64,000 nucleotides of DNA from Paragorgia papillata (lineage: Eukaryota; Cnidaria; Anthozoa; Scleralcyonacea; Coralliidae): contig JAWNZC010000106.1 of NCBI GenBank assembly GCA_035771165.1, positions 3,131,501-3,195,500 on the forward strand, given 5' to 3'. Position numbers and translations under genes: made by a program. Below the pieces are notes generated by a model. That model saw nothing but the letters and a program-made list of their open reading frames with translations, had not been told where the DNA came from and made no database searches. Every line of letters starts with the position of its first letter. The stretch's first letter is position 1. Below, in pieces: positions 29,301-40,724 of this stretch.

Positions 29301-31589
29301 GCCAATAAAATCACTAGCCAATAAAATCACTAGCCAATAAAATCACTAGCCAATAAAATCACTAGTCAATAAAATCACCAGCCAATAAAATGACTAGCCA
29401 ATAAAATGACTAGTCAATAAAATCACCAGCCAATAAAATCACTAGCCAATAAAATGACTAGTCAATAAAATCACTAGTCAATAAAATCACTAGCCAATAA
29501 AATCACTAGCCAATAAAATCACTAGCCAATAAAATCACTAGCCAATAAAATCACCAGCCAATAAAATCACCAGCCAATAAAATCACTAGTCAATAAAATC
29601 ACTAGCCAATAAAATCACTAGCCAATAAAATCACTAACCAATAAAATCACTATAACCACTAAAATAATCAGCCAATAAAATCACTAACCAGTAAAATCAC
29701 TAGCCAATAAAATGATTAGTCAATAAAATCACTAGCCAATAAAATCACTAGCCAATAAAATCACTAGCCAATAAAATCACTAGTCAATAAAATCACCAGC
29801 CAATAAAATCACTAGTCAATAAAATCACTAGTCAATAAAATCACTAGTCAATAAAATCACTAGTCAATAAAATCACTAGGCAATAAAATCACTAACATAT
29901 AAAATCACTAGCCAATAAAATCACTATAATCACTAAAATAACCAGCCAATAAAATCACTAGCCAATAAAATCACTAACCAATAAAATCACTATAACCACT
30001 AAAATCGCCAGCCTATAAAATCACTAGTCAATAAAATCACTAGCCAATAAAATCACTAGTCAATAAAATCACTAGCCAATAAAATCACTAGCCAATAAAA
30101 TCACTAGGCAATAAAATCACTAACCAATAAAATCACTAGTCAATAAAATCACTAGCCAATAAAATCACTAGCCAATAAAATCACTAGCCAATAAAATCAC
30201 TAGCCAATAAAATCACTAGTCAATAAAATCACTAGCCAATAAAATCACTAACCAATAAAATCACTATAACCACTAAAATAACCAGCCAATAAAATCACTA
30301 GCCAATAAAATCACTAACCAATAAAATCACTAGCCAATAAAATGACTAGTCAATAAAATCACTAGCCAATAAAATCACTAGCCAATAAAATCACTAGCCA
30401 ATAAAAGGACTAGTCAATAAAATCACCGGCCAATAAAATCACTAGCCAATAAAATGACTAGTCAATAAAATCACTAGTCAATAAAATCACCAGCCAATAA
30501 AATCACTAGTCAATAAAATCACTAGCCAATAAAATCACTAGGCAATAAAATCACTAGCCAATAAAATCACTAGCCAATAAAATCACTAACCAATAAAATC
30601 ACTATAACCCCTAAAATAATCAGCCAATAAAATCACTAACCAGTAAAATCACTAGCCAATAAAATGATTAGTCAATAAAATCACTAGCCAATAAAATCAC
30701 TAGCCAATAAAATCACTAGCCAATAAAATCACTAGCCAATAAAATCACTAGCCAATAAAATCACTAGTCAATAAAATCACCAGCCAATAAAATGACTAGC
30801 CAATAAAATGACTAGTCAATAAAATCACCAGCCAATAAAATCACTAGCCAATAAAATGACTAGTCAATAAAATCACTAGTCAATAAAATCACTAGCCAAT
30901 AAAATCACTAGCCAATAAAATCACTAGCCAATAAAATCACTAGCCAATAAAATCACCAGCCAATAAAATCACCAGCCAATAAAATCACTAGTCAATAAAA
31001 TCACTAGCCACTAAAATCACTAGTCAATAAAATCACCAGCCAATAAAATGACTAGCCAATAAAATGACTAGTCAATAAAATCACCAGCCAATAAAATCAC
31101 TAACCAATAAAATCACTATAACCACTAAAATAATCAGCCAATAAAATCACTAACCAGTAAAATCACTAGCCAATAAAATGATTAGTCAATAAAATCACTA
31201 GCCAATAAAATCACTAGCCAATAAAATCACTAGCCAATAAAATCACTAGCCAATAAAATCACTAGTCAATAAAATCACCAGCCAATAAAATGACTAGCCA
31301 ATAAAATGACTAGTCAATAAAATCACCAGCCAATAAAATCACTAGCCAATAAAATGACTAGTCAATAAAATCATTAGTCAATAAAATCATTAGCCAATAA
31401 AATCACTAGCCAATAAAATCACTAGCCAATAAAATCACTAGCCAATAAAATCACCAGCCAATAAAATCACCAGCCAATAAAATCACTAGTCAATAAAATC
31501 ACTAGCCAATAAAATCACTAACCAATAAAATCACTAGCCAATAAAATCACTAGCCAATAAAATCACTAGTCAATAAAATCACTAGCCAA

Positions 31590-31800
31590 TAAAATCACTA
31601 CCCAATAAAATGATAAGCCAATAAAATCACTAAAACTAAACAATAACAATCAGTAGCCAATAGAATCACTAGCCAATAAGACAACTAAATTAAACAATAA
31701 GAATCAGTACTCAATTAATAAGCAATAACAAATAAGATCACTAGCCAATTAAATCACTAAGATTTAATAAGCAATAACAAATAAAATCACTAGCCAATAA
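31590..31800. repeat. Internal copy of the array end module
   Basis: The 16-base unit gives way to degenerate sequence: AAAACTAAACAATAACAATC at 31632, then CAATAAGACAACTAAATTAA and GATTTAATAAGCAATAACAA. The same string of oddities forms the outer edge of the array at 37441, 5,809 bases away. After this internal copy the regular 16-base units resume. An array edge has thus been duplicated into the interior. Confidence 0.9.
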
Positions 31801-34800
31801 AATGACTAGTCAATAAAATCACTAGACAATAAAATCAGTAGCCAATAAAATCACTAGCCAATAAAATCACTAGTCAATAAAATCACCAGCCAATAAAATC
31901 ATTAGTCAATAAAATCACTAGTCAATAAAATCACTAGTCAATAAAATCACTAGGCAAGAAAATCACTAACATATAAAATCACTAGCCAATAAAATCACTA
32001 TAATCACTAAAATAACCAGCCAATAAAATCACTAGCCAATAAAATCACTAACCAATAAAATCACTATAACCACTAAAATCACCAGCCAATAAAATCACTA
32101 GTCAATTAAATCACTAGCCAATAAAATCACTATAACCACTAAAATAACCAGCCAATAAAATCACTAGCCAATAAAATCACTATAACTACTAAAATCACCA
32201 GCCAATAAAATCACTAGTCAATAAAATCACTAGCCAATAAAATCACTAGCCAATAAAATCACTAGTCAATAAAATCACTAGCCAATAAAATCACTAGCCA
32301 ATAAAATCACTAGGCAATAAAATCACTAACCAATAAAAGCACTAGTCAATAAAATCACTAGCCAATAAAATCACTAGCCAATAAAATCACTAGTCAATAA
32401 AATCACTAGCCAATAAAATCACTAGTCAATAAAATCACTAGCCAATAAAATCACTATAACCACTAAAATAACTAGCCAATAAAATCACTAGCCAATAAAA
32501 TCACCAACCAATAAAATCACTATAACCACTAAAATCACCAGCCAATAAAATCACCAGCCAATAAAATCACCAGTCACTAAAATCACTAGCCAATAAAATC
32601 ATTATAACCACTAAAATAACCAGCCAATAAAATCACTAGTCAATAAAATCACTAACCAATAAAATCACTAGCCAATAAAATCACCAGCCAATAAAATCAC
32701 TAACCAATAAAATCACTAGCCAATAAAATCACTAGCCAATAAAATCACTAACCAATAAAATCACTAGCCAATAAAATCACTAGTCAATAAAATCACCAGC
32801 CAATAAAATCACTAGTCAATAAAATCACCAGCCAATAAAATCACTAGTCAATAAAATCACTAGCCGATAAAATCACTAGCCAATAAAATCACTAGCCAAT
32901 AAAATCACTAGTCAATAAAATCACTAGCCAATAAAATCACTAGTCAAGAAAATCGCTAGTCAATAAAATTACTAACCAATGAAATCACTAGCCAATAAAA
33001 TCACTAACATATAAAATCACTAGCCAATAAAATCACTAACCAATAAAATCACTATAACCATTAAATCACCAGTCAATAAAATCACCAGTCAATAAAGTCA
33101 CTAGCCAACAAAATCACCATAACCACTAAAATAACCAGCCAATCAATAAAATCACTAGCCAATAAAATCACCATAACCACTAAAATAACCAGCCAATAAA
33201 TAAAATCACTAGCCAATAAAATCACCATAACCACTAAAATAACCAGCCAATAAAATCACTAGCCAATAAAATCACTATAACTACTAAAATCACCAGCCAA
33301 TTAAATCACTAGTCAATAAAATCACTAGCCAATAAAATCACTAGTCAATAAAATCACTAGCCAATAAAATCACTAGCCAATAAAATCGCTAGTCAATAAA
33401 ATCACTAACCAATGAAATCACTAGCCAATAAAATCACTAACCAATAAAATCACTAGCCAATAAAATCACTAGCCAATAAAATCACTAGTCAATAAAATCA
33501 CTAGTCAATAAAATCACTAGTCAATAAAATCACCAGCCAAGAAAATCACTAGCCAATAAAATGACTAGTGAATAAAATCACCAGCCAATAAAATGGCTAG
33601 TCAATAAAATCACCATAACCACTAAAATAACCAGCCAATAAAATCACTAGCCAATAAAATCACTATAACTACTAAAATCACCCACCAATTAAATCACTAG
33701 TAAATGAAATCACTAGCCAATAAAATCACTAGCCAATAAAATCACTAGCCAATAAAATCACTAGCCAATAAAATCGCTAGTCAATAAAATCACTAACCAA
33801 TGAAATCACCAGCCAATAAAATGACTAGTCAATAAAATCACTAGCCAATAAAATCACTAGCCAATAAAATCACTAGGCAATAAAATCACTAGCCAATAAA
33901 ATGACTAGTCAATAAAATCACTAGTCAATAAAATCACCAGCCAAGAAAATCACTAGCCAATAAAATGACTAGTCAATAAAATCACCAGCCAATAAAATCA
34001 CTAGCCAATAAAATGACTAGTCAATAAAATCACTAGTCAATAAAATCACCAGCCAATAAAATCACTAGCCAATAAAATCACTATAATCACTAAAATAACC
34101 AGCCAATAAAATCATTAGCCAATAAAATCACTAACCAATAAAATCACTATAACCACTAAAATCACCAGCCAATAAAATCACTAGTCAATAAAATCGCTAG
34201 CCAATAAAATCACTATAACCACTAAAATAACCAGCCAATAAACTCAATAAAATCACCAGCCAATAAAATCACTAGCCAATAAAATGACTAGTCAATAAAA
34301 TCACTAGTCAATAAAATCACCAGTCAATAAAATCACCAGCCAATAAAATCACTAGTCAATAAAATCACTAGTCAATAAAATCACTAGTCAATAAAATCAC
34401 CAGCCAATAAAATCACTAGTCAATAAAATCGCTAGCCAATAAAATCACTATAACCACTAAAATAACCAGCCAATAAACTCAATAAAATCGCCAGCCAATA
34501 AAATGACTAGTCAATAAAATCACTAGTCAATAAAATCACCAGCCAATAAAATCACTAGTCAATAAAATCACTAGTCAATAAAATCACTAGTCAATAAAAT
34601 CACTAGCCAATAAAATCACTATTCAATAAAATCACTAGCCAATAAAATCACTAGTCAATAAAATCACTAGCCAATAAAATCACTATAACCACTAAAATAA
34701 CTAGCCAATAAAATCACTAGCCAATAAAATCACCAACCAATAAAATCACTATAACCACTAAAATCACCAGCCAATAAAATCACCAGCCAATAAAATCACC

Positions 34801-37399
34801 AGTCAATAAAATCACTAGCCAATAAAATCATTATAACCACTAAAATAACCAGCCAATAAAATCACTAGTCAATAAAATCACTAACCAATAAAATCACTAG
34901 CCAATAAAATCACCAGCCAATAAAATCACTAACCAATAAAATCACTAGTCAATAAAATCACTAGCCGATAAAATCACTCGCCAATAAAATCACTAGCCAA
35001 TAAAATCACTAGTCAATAAAATCACTAGCCAATAAAATCACTAGTCAAGAAAATCGCTAGTCAATAAAATTACTAACCAATGAAATCACTAGCCAATAAA
35101 ATCACTAACATATAAAATCACTAGCCAATAAAATCACTATAACCACTAAAATAACTAGCCAATAAAATCACTAGCCAATAAAATCACTAACCAATAAAAT
35201 CACTATAACCATTAAATCACCAGTCAATAAAATCACCAGTCAATAAAGTCACTAGCCAATAAAATCACCATAACTACTAAAATAACCAGCCAATCAATAA
35301 AATCACTAGCCAATAAAATCACCATAACCACTAAAATAACCAGCCAATAAATAAAATCACTAGCCAATAAAATCACCATAACCACTAAAATAACCAGCCA
35401 ATAAAATCACTAGCCAATAAAATCACTATAACTACTAAAATCACCAGTCAATTAAATCACTAGTCAATAAAATCACTAGCCAATAAAATCACTAGTCAAT
35501 AAAATCACTAGCCAATAAAATCACTAGCCAATAAAATCGCTAGTCAATACAATCACTAACCAATGAAATCACTAGCCAATAAAATCACCAGCCAATAAAA
35601 TCACTAGCCAATAAAATCACTAGCCAATAAAATCACTAGTCAATAAAATCACTAGTCAATAAAATCACCAGCCAAGAAAATCACTAGCCAATAAAATGAC
35701 TAGTCAATAAAATCACCAGCCAATAAAATGGCTAGTCAATAAAATCACCATAACCACTAAAATAACCAGCCAATAAAATCACTAGCCAATAAAATCACTA
35801 TAACTACTAAAATCACCCGCCAATTAAATCACTAGTCAATGAAATCACTAGCCAATAAAATCACTAGTCAATAAAATCACTAGCCAATAAAATCACTAGC
35901 CAATAAAATCGCTAGTCAATAAAATCACTAACCAATGAAATCACTAGCCAATAAAATGACTAGTCAATAAAATCACTAGCCAATAAAATCACTAGCCAAT
36001 AAAATCACTAGGCAATAAAATCACTAGCCAATAAAATGACTAGTCAATAAAATCACTAGTCAATAAAATCACCAGCCAAGAAAATCACTAGCCAATAAAA
36101 TGACTAGTCAATAAAATCACCAGCCAATAAAATCACTAGCCAATAAAATGACTAGTCAATAAAATCACTAGTCAATAAAATCACCAGCCAATAAAATCAC
36201 TAGTCAATAAAATCACTAGTCAATAAAATCACTAGTCAATAAAATCACTAGTCAATAAAATGACTAGTCAAGAAAATCACTAGGCAAGAAAATCACTAAC
36301 ATATAAAATCACTAGCCAATAAAATCACTATAATCACTAAAATAACCAGCCAATAAAATCATTAGCCAATAAAATCACTAACCAATAAAATCACTATAAC
36401 CACTAAAATCACCAGCCAATAAAATCACTAGTCAATAAAATCGCTAGCCAATAAAATCACTATAACCACTAAAATAACCAGCCAATAAACTCAATAAAAT
36501 CACCAGCCAATAAAATCACTAGCCAATAAAATGACTAGTCAATAAAATCACTAGTCAATAAAATCACCAGTCAATAAAATCACCAGCCAATAAAATGACT
36601 AGTCAATAAAATCACTAGTCAATAAAATCACCAGCCAATAAAATGACTAGTCAATAAAATCACTAGTCAATAAAATCACTAGTCAATAAAATCACTAGTC
36701 AATAAAATCACTAGTCAATAAAATCACTAGGCAAGAAAATCACTAACATATAAAATCACTAGCCAATAAAATCACTATAATCACTAAAATAACCAGCCAA
36801 TAAAATCACTAGCCAATAAAATCACTAACCAATAAAATCACTATAACCACTAAAATCACCAGCCAATAAAATCACTAGTCAATAAAATCACTAGCCAATA
36901 AAATCACTATAACCACTAAAATAACCAGCCAATAAAATCACTAGCCAATAAAATCACTATAACTACTAAAATCACCAGCCAATAAAATCACTAGTCAATA
37001 AAATCACTAGCCAATAAAATCACTAGCCAATAAAATCACTAGCCAATAAAATCACTAGTCAATAAAATCACTAGCCAATAAAATCACTAGCCAATAAAAT
37101 CACTAGGCAATAAAATCACTAGTCAATAAAATCACTAGCCAATAAAATCACTAGCCAATAAAATCACTAGCCAATAAAATCACTAGCCAATAAAATCACT
37201 AGCCAATAAAATCACTAGTCAATAAAATCACTAGCCAATAAAATCACTAGCTAATAAAATCACCAGCCAATAAAATCACTAGTCAATAAAATCACTAGCC
37301 AATAAAATCACTAGCCAATAAAATCACTAACCAATAAAATCACTAGCCAATAAAATCACTAGCCAATAAAATCACTAGTCAATAAAATCACTAGCCAAT

Positions 37400-37625
37400 A
37401 AAATCACTACCCAATAAAATGATTAGCCAATAAAATCACTAAAACTAAACAATAACAATCAGTAGCCAATAGAATCACTAGCCAATAAGACAACTAAATT
37501 AAACAATAAGAATCAGTATTCAATTAATAAGCAATAACAAATAAGATCACTAGCCAATTAAATCACTAAGATTTAATAAGCAATAACAAATAAGATCACT
37601 AGCCAATTAAATTACTAAGATTTAA
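37400..37625. repeat. Right edge module of the satellite
   Basis: The last regular units are followed by AAAACTAAACAATAACAATC at 37441, GATTTAATAAGCAATAACAA and a second, diverged repeat of this string, then unique sequence from about 37626. It matches 31590-31800 almost base for base. Units here are more diverged than in the array core, as expected where unequal exchange no longer homogenises copies. Confidence 0.88.
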
Positions 37626-37663
37626 TTCTTATTAATATTTATCTCACTAAGTGAAACCTTTAC

Positions 37664-37819
37664 CTCTTTAAGTTTTGAGTGAAGCGTGTGAAAATCTTTT
37701 AACGTTCTAGCTATCATCCATCCTTCTGTTTCAGACGACGGAACAATATCACCATGGGAAGAAGAACGATGTACCATCAAAATATACACAGGGTGTTGCT
37801 TGTCATTCGTGTTTTCAAT
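37664..37819 (-). CDS. SNX25-like PX-domain exon (partial gene)
   Basis: This is a 156-base exon, 52 codons, phase 0 at both ends. The acceptor is a T-rich tract ending TTTATTGGCAG and the donor is GAG|GTAAAG. The translation begins IENTNDKQHPVYILMVHRSS and ends WMIARTLKDFHTLHSKLKE. The closing pattern, an aromatic residue, R-x-L-x-[DE]-F-x-x-LH-x-KL, is the classical PX-domain core, which binds phosphoinositides on endosomal membranes. The order coiled coil, WC.N.GKW, PX matches the middle of sorting nexin 25. The RGS/PXA part and the rest of PX and nexin-C would lie outside the window. The satellite array starts about 40 bases beyond the donor, so it is intronic. SNX13/SNX14 are alternatives. 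Confidence 0.78.
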
Positions 37820-39023
37820 CTGCCAATAAACAAACTTTTGTCAAACAAGAAAGCGACCATAGCAACAGAAAGTTTTACTAAAACAATCCATCGTATCATC
37901 GCATAAACAAACTAAAATTAATGAGCAACTCAACATTACGTTAGGTAAATCAGTCACGCGTGCATGATATCTTATACCCGGTAAGGCGGTCATTTAAGCA
38001 ACATGACAATACATTTCATAGTATAAATAAGATACTATGCGAAATAAATACTAAATGAAATACTTTATACAAGTAGTATAAAGAATATTAGTAAAAACCC
38101 TGTTAAAAATTCCTTATATAACAAGCTTAAGAGAGTAAATTTAAGCAAAACTCGACCAAAAAGATTTGTTCATCGTCGAATGATGAAGAACAAAGATCGC
38201 TAAAAATTGTTTTGTTTTTCCTCGATAAATTATTAAAGTATTGAAACTAAAGAAATCCATGTTTAACGATTGCCTTTATATCGCTAGACATGTACGCTCG
38301 CCGTTTTCGACAAATTTCTGCATTTCCTGCATTTTACGGTTCACACAAGAGCCAATCTTCAAAATTTCTACGCAAATGAAGTTACAAAATGTTCAATTTG
38401 AAGTCGTTCAATAAACAATTGCAGTTCGCGTTTTATCTTGGCTTTCGCCTCGCCTAATTTTCGTCTCGGAAACGGTCGTTGCTAACCCAAACTGATGTAA
38501 AGGCGATGCGAAATATCATTCCGAAATGCCTGTTTTCTAACATTTATAGATTTCAGATTTCTCGCGGATTTCAATCCAGGAACCCAATTCCCATGTAAAC
38601 ATGGCTTGACTTCGCATTTCAATCCGGATTAAAACTCAATCCGTATTCATGTAAACGACTCCTTAGTATCATCACCACGGCCCTCAGGAAAAGCATTTCG
38701 TCCCTTGTAGTAATTTAATAGTTGAAAAAATCCCCAACTTTAATAGAACTTGTTTTGCACTAGACGTAAAATGTCGCTCGATCGACTTTTCTATTTTACA
38801 ATTAAATAGATAGTTTTCTACTTCGTTCCACATGGAAACTCAAAGGACAAAAGAAAAACGTCGAGCGCACGACATTTTACGCCTAGTGGAAATCCATCAT
38901 AACACAACCTGAAAGCCTGAAAGTTGTGATAAGGTAATAGGAATGTCAAATCGTAATGTTATAAGCATGGAATAAATACCGAAAACATCAACAAGATGAA
39001 ATCAACAAGAAAGGTCCACATAC
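37820..39023 (-). other. SNX25-like intron, 1.2 kb
   Basis: AT-rich unique sequence between two host exons. The only structure I can support is the 131-base foldback at 38758-38888. Around 38560-38660 there are short inverted pieces (TTCAATCC and GGATTGAA forms) that may be another decayed foldback. No coding exon is visible. Confidence 0.6.
38758..38888. mobile_element. 131-bp foldback (MITE-like), CACTAG ends
   Basis: The left end reads CACTAGACGTAAAATGTCG. The reverse complement of the right end reads CACTAGGCGTAAAATGTCG. Homology continues inward (GCTCGAT against GCTCGAC). The middle is short and non-coding. No clear target duplication is visible: flanks are TTG on the left and GAA on the right. 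The CACTA start recalls CACTA/CMC elements, but without a target duplication I would only call it a small foldback element. Confidence 0.6.
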
Positions 39024-39076
39024 CGATGCACTTTGAACTAGAATTTTCCACTTTCCGATGTTATCACACCATAACT
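39024..39076 (-). CDS. SNX25-like linker exon (partial gene)
   Basis: This is a 53-base exon between a TTTTTAG acceptor and a TCG|GTATGT donor. It is entered in phase 1 and left in phase 0, so it bridges the coiled-coil exon (60471-60546) and the PX exon (37664-37819) without changing frame. It reads ELWCDNIGKWKILVQSAS. The tryptophan-rich WCDNIGKW motif directly before the PX domain is what SNX25 family members carry. The phase fit (53 = 2 modulo 3) is exactly what the two neighbouring exons require, which is strong support for a joined gene. Confidence 0.75.
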
Positions 39077-40560
39077 CTAAAAATGAGTAAAAAAGTGGGC
39101 TTGTTTAATTTAACACTTTGAGGCCTGAAGCTATTGTAAGTCTCAAATTGCACCGACAACCTGGCACTTTTGTTCTAGTATTGTAGTCAGTTATTAATAA
39201 AGATTTTTGTATCTATAAATGTTGTGTATACTAATTTGATTATTAAAGCCAAACAACGAGCCTTAATAGCCAATCCAACCACCCACCCTCTTAAATATTT
39301 ACCCACTTCCCACCTATTTCTATTGTACATTAATGATTTGCCAAATTGTTTACGATACAATTGAACATGCGCTGGTAATGCCATCCAATCTTGTATAAAT
39401 CTAGATCTAAAGAGCTTACGTCGTCACCGGGCTCAGCAGCTCCTGGGGGTTTGCTATAACCCATTGCGATGATCGAGGATGAGCATGAAATCGTTTTGGT
39501 CAGCAATCATATTTAGTGTATAACATCAACAGAAACTGTATTGGGCTTAATCTCGGGCCCACATCACAGTCTTCCTAACTTTTGCGAGATTGTAGTCATG
39601 TACAGAGGGAAAGCAAAGATAAGGACAATAGTGAACTAGCCACTAGGCGAAGTGTTTTGAACAATGTGGAGAACCTTCTTTGAAGAGTCGTGACACGTGA
39701 TAGACAATTTCAGTAATATAATCTACTCTCGTAATTCAAAAACAACTGTTTAATTAGTTGTCTAGAACACGCCTCAAAATAAGTCTGCATGGAAAAATTA
39801 TGGAAAGTAAACACTATTGACCATGTATACAATTTCCTGCAAATTCGAAAATAAATCCAATTCGGGTTGAAGTTTTTGATGCCGGCCAAATGTTTGGGGC
39901 TAAAGGAGTACCAAATGTACGCAACCAGTGAGGGAAAATCTTTATTTTGTGTAAAGCGAAGAATCGGCGCTGCAGCAATGATAGCGCCATGCATATATTG
40001 CTCATAGTTTTAATATTTACATTTACAAAACGCGGCAGTGTGTTTAGAACAACATTAATGCAAAGTGAAATTCAAGTTTTTTAAAACGAGGTCACGAATT
40101 TGAGGTTGACAAAGTCATTTTTCATACACGAGACGCATGCCTGGCGTATTGCATGTCATTCACTATACCGGTTTTTTCGGAAAAAAATAAAAGTTCGTTG
40201 CCTTAAATTCATAAAGAGCTTTTGCATATTGGGCCTCATTGGATCAAGAATTAAATAGCGAATATTGAGCATTTCAAAAGTTACTTGAAGAAGAAAATTG
40301 GCGGTGGTCATGCTGGTCGTTAAAAAATATTTTTTGCTACTACATAGTTAAGATTTTACACAAACCTGGGACTGTTCAAGCTATATATTCTTTATCTAAT
40401 TCAAGAAATTTGGCGAGATTTTCTTTCAGAAAGTGTAATTTCTTTTTGTAATAATTCAGCCGACTCCGAGAGTCTGTCATTGCAAAAAAACGCGCGCGCC
40501 AATCTTTTAACAAACACGTCTATTTTATAGGATACGCGTTAGCTTGCGTAATATGTACAT
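39077..40560. other. Intronic sequence without recognisable genes
   Basis: AT-rich, with short open frames on the minus strand near 39187-39384 and 39710-40005 that have no family motif, splice logic or composition signal. Nothing convincing is seen before LINE A begins near 40.6 kb. Confidence 0.5.
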
Positions 40561-40724
40561 GAAATTACATCGAGCTAGGATTTGTGCCACGAGAGCCTTA
40601 GTTGCGCGGATGGCAACTCATCTGAGACAGACGGGACCCTTGCTTGAGAGGCGCCCCAGCTAAGGGACACTTTCTCGCACCGGTTAGTGTCGTCTTCGTG
40701 CAGCCTAGCATTTTATGAGATGAT

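Larger units (their letters stand above)
1..37625. repeat. Giant 16-bp satellite array (CCAATAAAATCACTAG units)
   Basis: The whole interval is tandem copies of a 16-base unit, CCAATAAAATCACTAG on the plus strand. Recurrent variants start with TC instead of CC, or carry TGACTAG, TCACCAG, TCGCTAG, AAGGACTAG or ACTAACC. A longer hybrid unit reads ATCACTATAACCACTAAAAT. Length divided by 16 gives about 2,300 copies. The plus strand is almost free of G outside CTAG-like sites. The period is not a multiple of three and each unit contains TAA/TAG, so no frame stays open. The array runs off the left edge of the window. On the right it decays at 37440-37625 and stops about 40 bases before a host splice donor, so it lies in an intron of the SNX25-like gene. 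There is no sign of telomeric repeats, genes or transposon ends inside it. Confidence 0.97.

Noticed and set aside
1..37625. Tandem array considered as CRISPR or as coding repeat
   Set aside because: There are no unique spacers between units; the units touch directly. The 16-base period and TAA/TAG in each unit exclude a repeat protein.
1..37625. Satellite considered as centromere or telomere
   Set aside because: No telomere motif (TTAGGG) and no centromere evidence can be read from sequence; its position inside a gene intron argues against it.
39187..40005. Three minus-strand open frames of 63-94 codons
   Set aside because: AT-rich chance frames with no family signature; two overlap in different frames.
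40340..40500. Minus-strand coiled-coil-like stretch (LSESAELLQKEITLSERKSR) as a host exon
   Set aside because: The splice sites are weak, the frame closes quickly, and the SNX25-like exons join in phase without it.
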